Assembly (NCBI GenBank): GCA_905182305.1
Contig: CAJJBB010000003.1
Location: 248,001 to 312,000, forward strand
DNA: 64,000 bases
Direction of reading: 5' to 3'
Source of the DNA: Flavobacteria bacterium MS024-2A
GTDB lineage: Bacteria > Bacteroidota > Bacteroidia > Flavobacteriales > Flavobacteriaceae
This document shows positions 61,078-64,000 of this stretch, piece after piece; positions within the stretch are counted from its first letter, which is position 1; each line of letters begins with the position of its first letter. A program made the position numbers and the translations under genes. Below the pieces are notes generated by a model. It did not search any database and had not been told where the DNA came from. It saw nothing but the letters and a program-made list of their open reading frames with translations.

Positions 61078-64000
61078 GTGAGAAATAATATTACGTATTG
61101 TCTTCATAGACTTTTGTGTGCATCGGTTTTTATGGCCTTTTTTGCATCTGACTTAAATGCTCAAGAACTTTGGTCTAAAATGACATCTAGTCCTAGTGGT
61201 ATTTTGGGTAGTTTGACTTCTCAAGGACAGGCCTATTATAAATTAAATGATCTTCAGGCAATACATAAAAACAATACTCTTAAAGGAGGTGCTTTTGAAA
61301 CCTTTATTTTACCTAACGAAAAGGGAATACAAGAAACATTTAAGGTTGTCTCTATTCCTATGCTTTCTTTAAAACTTTCTAAGAAGTATCCTGGAGTTAA
61401 AACTTATCAAGGGATAAGTAATAGTAGACCTGAAGTTCGTATTCGGTTAAGTTCACATCCTAATGGAATAAATGCCTGGATAAAGCTTCCTGGTACTCAA
61501 GATTTTTTTATTCAAACAGTAAAAGGAGAAAAACAGCTTCACTATACGTACTCGAAAACAGACGAAAATCTTTCACAGGCTTTACTATGTAAGACTAATA
61601 TTTCGTCATACAACTCAAAGAACAGAGGACATACTGCCAAGATTATTTCCAAAAATAATCAGCTTAAAACTTTCAGAATTGCCATTGCCGCTACGGCTGA
61701 ATTTACAGATTTTTGGGGTGATAATGATGATGATAATGGTACGAACACTGCAGATGCCTTAGGAGCTGTAATAAGCACTCTTAATAGAATTAGTAGTGTT
61801 TTTGAAGATGAGCTAGGCGTAAGGCTTCAGTTGGTATCTGATGAGAATATACTTTATGAAGATCCAGTAACTGATCCCTTTTACCGGAAGTTTTGCGGAT
61901 GAACTTCAAATAACATTAGATGAAATTATAGGAAACGATAACTATGACGTAGGCCATCTTTTTGATTATGGACAGCCAGACGGTGATGCAGGTTGTATTG
62001 GATGTGTGTGTGAATCAGGACTAAAGGGAAGTGGTTATTCTACTCACCCTTTTAGAGATATTTTTGGAGGCGAATATAGAAATGATTATTTTGATTTGGA
62101 TTATGCAGCACATGAAATTGGTCATCAATTTGGTGCATTTCATTCTTTTTCTTTTGACTCTGAAGGAACTGGTTTTAATGCCGAACCGGGAAGTGGCTCT
62201 ACCATAATGGCCTATGCTGGAATTACAGGAGAAGATAATGTACAATTACATGGCGATCCATATTTTCATTATTATAGTATTCAAAATATATTAGAGCAAT
62301 TACCTACTTTTCAATGTGCTACTACTGAAAACAACAGCTTTCCTGCCTTTACTGTAGATGCAGGGATAGATTATTCCATTCCTATAGGTACTGCCTATGA
62401 ATTAAGTCCAGCAAATATTGAAAGCGAATCAGGATCCACCTATTGTTGGGAACAGTTAGATAGTGGCCAGGTAACTTCTGCTAGCTTCGGACCTTATAAT
62501 GCAATTGGAGCATTAGCTCGTTCTCTTCCTCCTTCTGAGAGTCCGACCAGAACACTCCCCAATATGAATCAAATCTTATTGGGCAATTTAACGCAAGAAA
62601 ATCCAGGACTAGATGATGCCTGGGAAACAGTTCCATTAGTAGCGCGATCAATGAAATGGGGCCTGAGTGTTAGAAAGCCAGTCGGGAGTAGTATTCAGTT
62701 GGCACAAGATCAGCTAGTAATTAATGTTTTAGCATCTGCAGGACCTTTTGAGGTGACTTCACAGAATAACCCATCAGAGGTTTGGAGGGGGGGCACAAGA
62801 CAAACCATTGAATGGAATGTTGCTAATACTGACCAAAGTCCAATTAATGCTTCAACCGTTACAATCTATCTTTCTACAGATGGAGGATTGACTTTTTCAA
62901 ACCTACTAGCAGATGATATTCCCAATACAGGCTTAGCAGAAATTTTAATTCCTAATACCATTGATACTTCTCAGGCACGCCTTAAGATCAAAGCTAAAGA
63001 AGGCATATTCTTTGCTGTAAATGACACTAACTTTATCATTCAGTCAAGTGATTTAGTTCTACAATTTGAAGAATACCTTCAAGAAAATTGTGGCTTAAAT
63101 TCAATTCAATATGACTTCACGTTCGAACGTAAAGAGGCATTTACAGATTCATTTTCACTCCAACTAAATGATTTGCCTAATGGTGTCCAAGTACAATTTT
63201 CTAGAGACACCTATTCAACAGCTAATACCTTTGGTTCACTAACTTTAACTGGCATCACATCGTTGGAACCAGCTGATTATAATTTTGTTTTAGAAACTAT
63301 TACAAGTAATGAGGTTCAAGGTTTTGATTTCATATTGAAGCAACGTTCAAATATTTTAAAGCCTGCCGAATTAATTTCACCAACTGACAATGCGATTGCT
63401 CAAGATTTAAATACGTTACTCCTATGGGAAAGTGATATAAATTCAGATTTAGCACAAGTTCAACTTTCTTTAAATGAAAATTTCAATGAATTACTTACAG
63501 ACACGATTGTTTCTAAGAGTCAGCTAATGATAAGAAATCTAACTGAAGACACTCAATACTTTTGGAAAGTCAAGCATAAAAACATCTGTGATGAAGCATT
63601 GTTTTCTGAAATTTTTTCTTTCCGCACAAGCGAAATTTCTTGCTTAGAAGTTGAGGCTACAAGCTTGCCAAAACCATTACAAGATTCGACTGATTCCCAA
63701 GAAGGACAAACAACAGCTGATATTATTATAAATTATGATTTACCTATTTTGGATGTGAACGTATTAGTGGATATTGAACATACATGGGTAAGTGATTTAA
63801 CTCTTTATTTAGAGTCCCCAGGAGGGACTAGATACTTATTGAGTAATGAGCTGGGAGATTCTAACGATAACTATTCACAAACACTTTTTGATCAAGAAGC
63901 AGCCGTTGATATTTCCGAATCCTCTGCCCCTTTTACGGGCTCTTTTATTCCTTCTCAAAACATAAGTTCTCTATATGGGACTTCAGTTAAAGGAAGGTGG
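61078..64000 (+). CDS. Secreted zinc metalloprotease (reprolysin/metzincin-like) with a C-terminal P-domain region; one +1 frameshift in TTTT at 61879-61882; runs off the window
   Basis: GTG start and signal-like N-terminus in ORF 61078-61902; after the frameshift, frame 2 is open from about 61883 to 64000 with HEIGHQFGAFHSF (HExxHxxGxxH), Met-turn STIMAYAG, and P-domain-like VLVDIEHTWVSDLTLYLESPGGTRYLLSNELG. Confidence 0.9.

Noticed and set aside
61871-61890. Programmed ribosomal frameshift at the TTTT run in the protease gene
   Set aside because: No slippery heptamer plus downstream structure evident, and similar single-base breaks occur in several unrelated genes; sequencing error is the simpler explanation.
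62021-62245. Minus-strand 74-aa ORF
   Set aside because: It is antisense to the metzincin catalytic region (HEIGHQFGAFH) of the 61078-64000 protease.
1-64000. Mobile elements, prophage, toxin-antitoxin, restriction or defence islands
   Set aside because: No transposase, integrase, phage structural, restriction-modification or known defence domain was recognised in any translated ORF.

Overview
64 kb of a low-GC chromosome from a marine Flavobacteriaceae-type Bacteroidetes, assigned from gene content and order: ruvA-sprA-gcvH-vanZ, actF-coxBA, susCD, uppS-bamA-ompH-ompH, porG. Coding is dense and mostly housekeeping: alternative complex III and cytochrome oxidase genes, ruvB/ruvA, queG, malic enzyme, SprA and PorG of the type IX secretion system, gcvH, tonB, a MacAB/TolC-like exporter, tsaB, nfu, bamA/ompH, nadK, pdxJ, aspartate kinase, serA-like, mgtE, rsmA, serS and ribF. 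The accessory part is a LacI-regulated SusC/SusD locus (about 6.5-19.0 kb). It carries a large FG-GAP/ASPIC (CRTAC1-like) lipoprotein, a vanadium-haloperoxidase/PAP2-like lipoprotein and an SLC45-type MFS transporter, with no glycoside hydrolase visible. This is the best candidate for an under-described system. The window also contains at least eight single-base frameshifts in five genes, four of them in sprA. Conserved protein sequence continues across each break and seven of the eight are +1, which suggests residual sequencing error rather than gene decay. One of them, plus the window edge, hides a roughly 2.1-kb coding region missing from the supplied ORF track: the metzincin domain and P-domain of a secreted protease at the 3' end. 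New regulatory candidates include inverted GTTTATA repeats over a good Bacteroidetes-type promoter (36.27-36.31 kb) and a CpG-centred palindrome next to a longer inverted repeat between lacI and susC. No tRNA, rRNA, CRISPR array, prophage or IS element was recognised.
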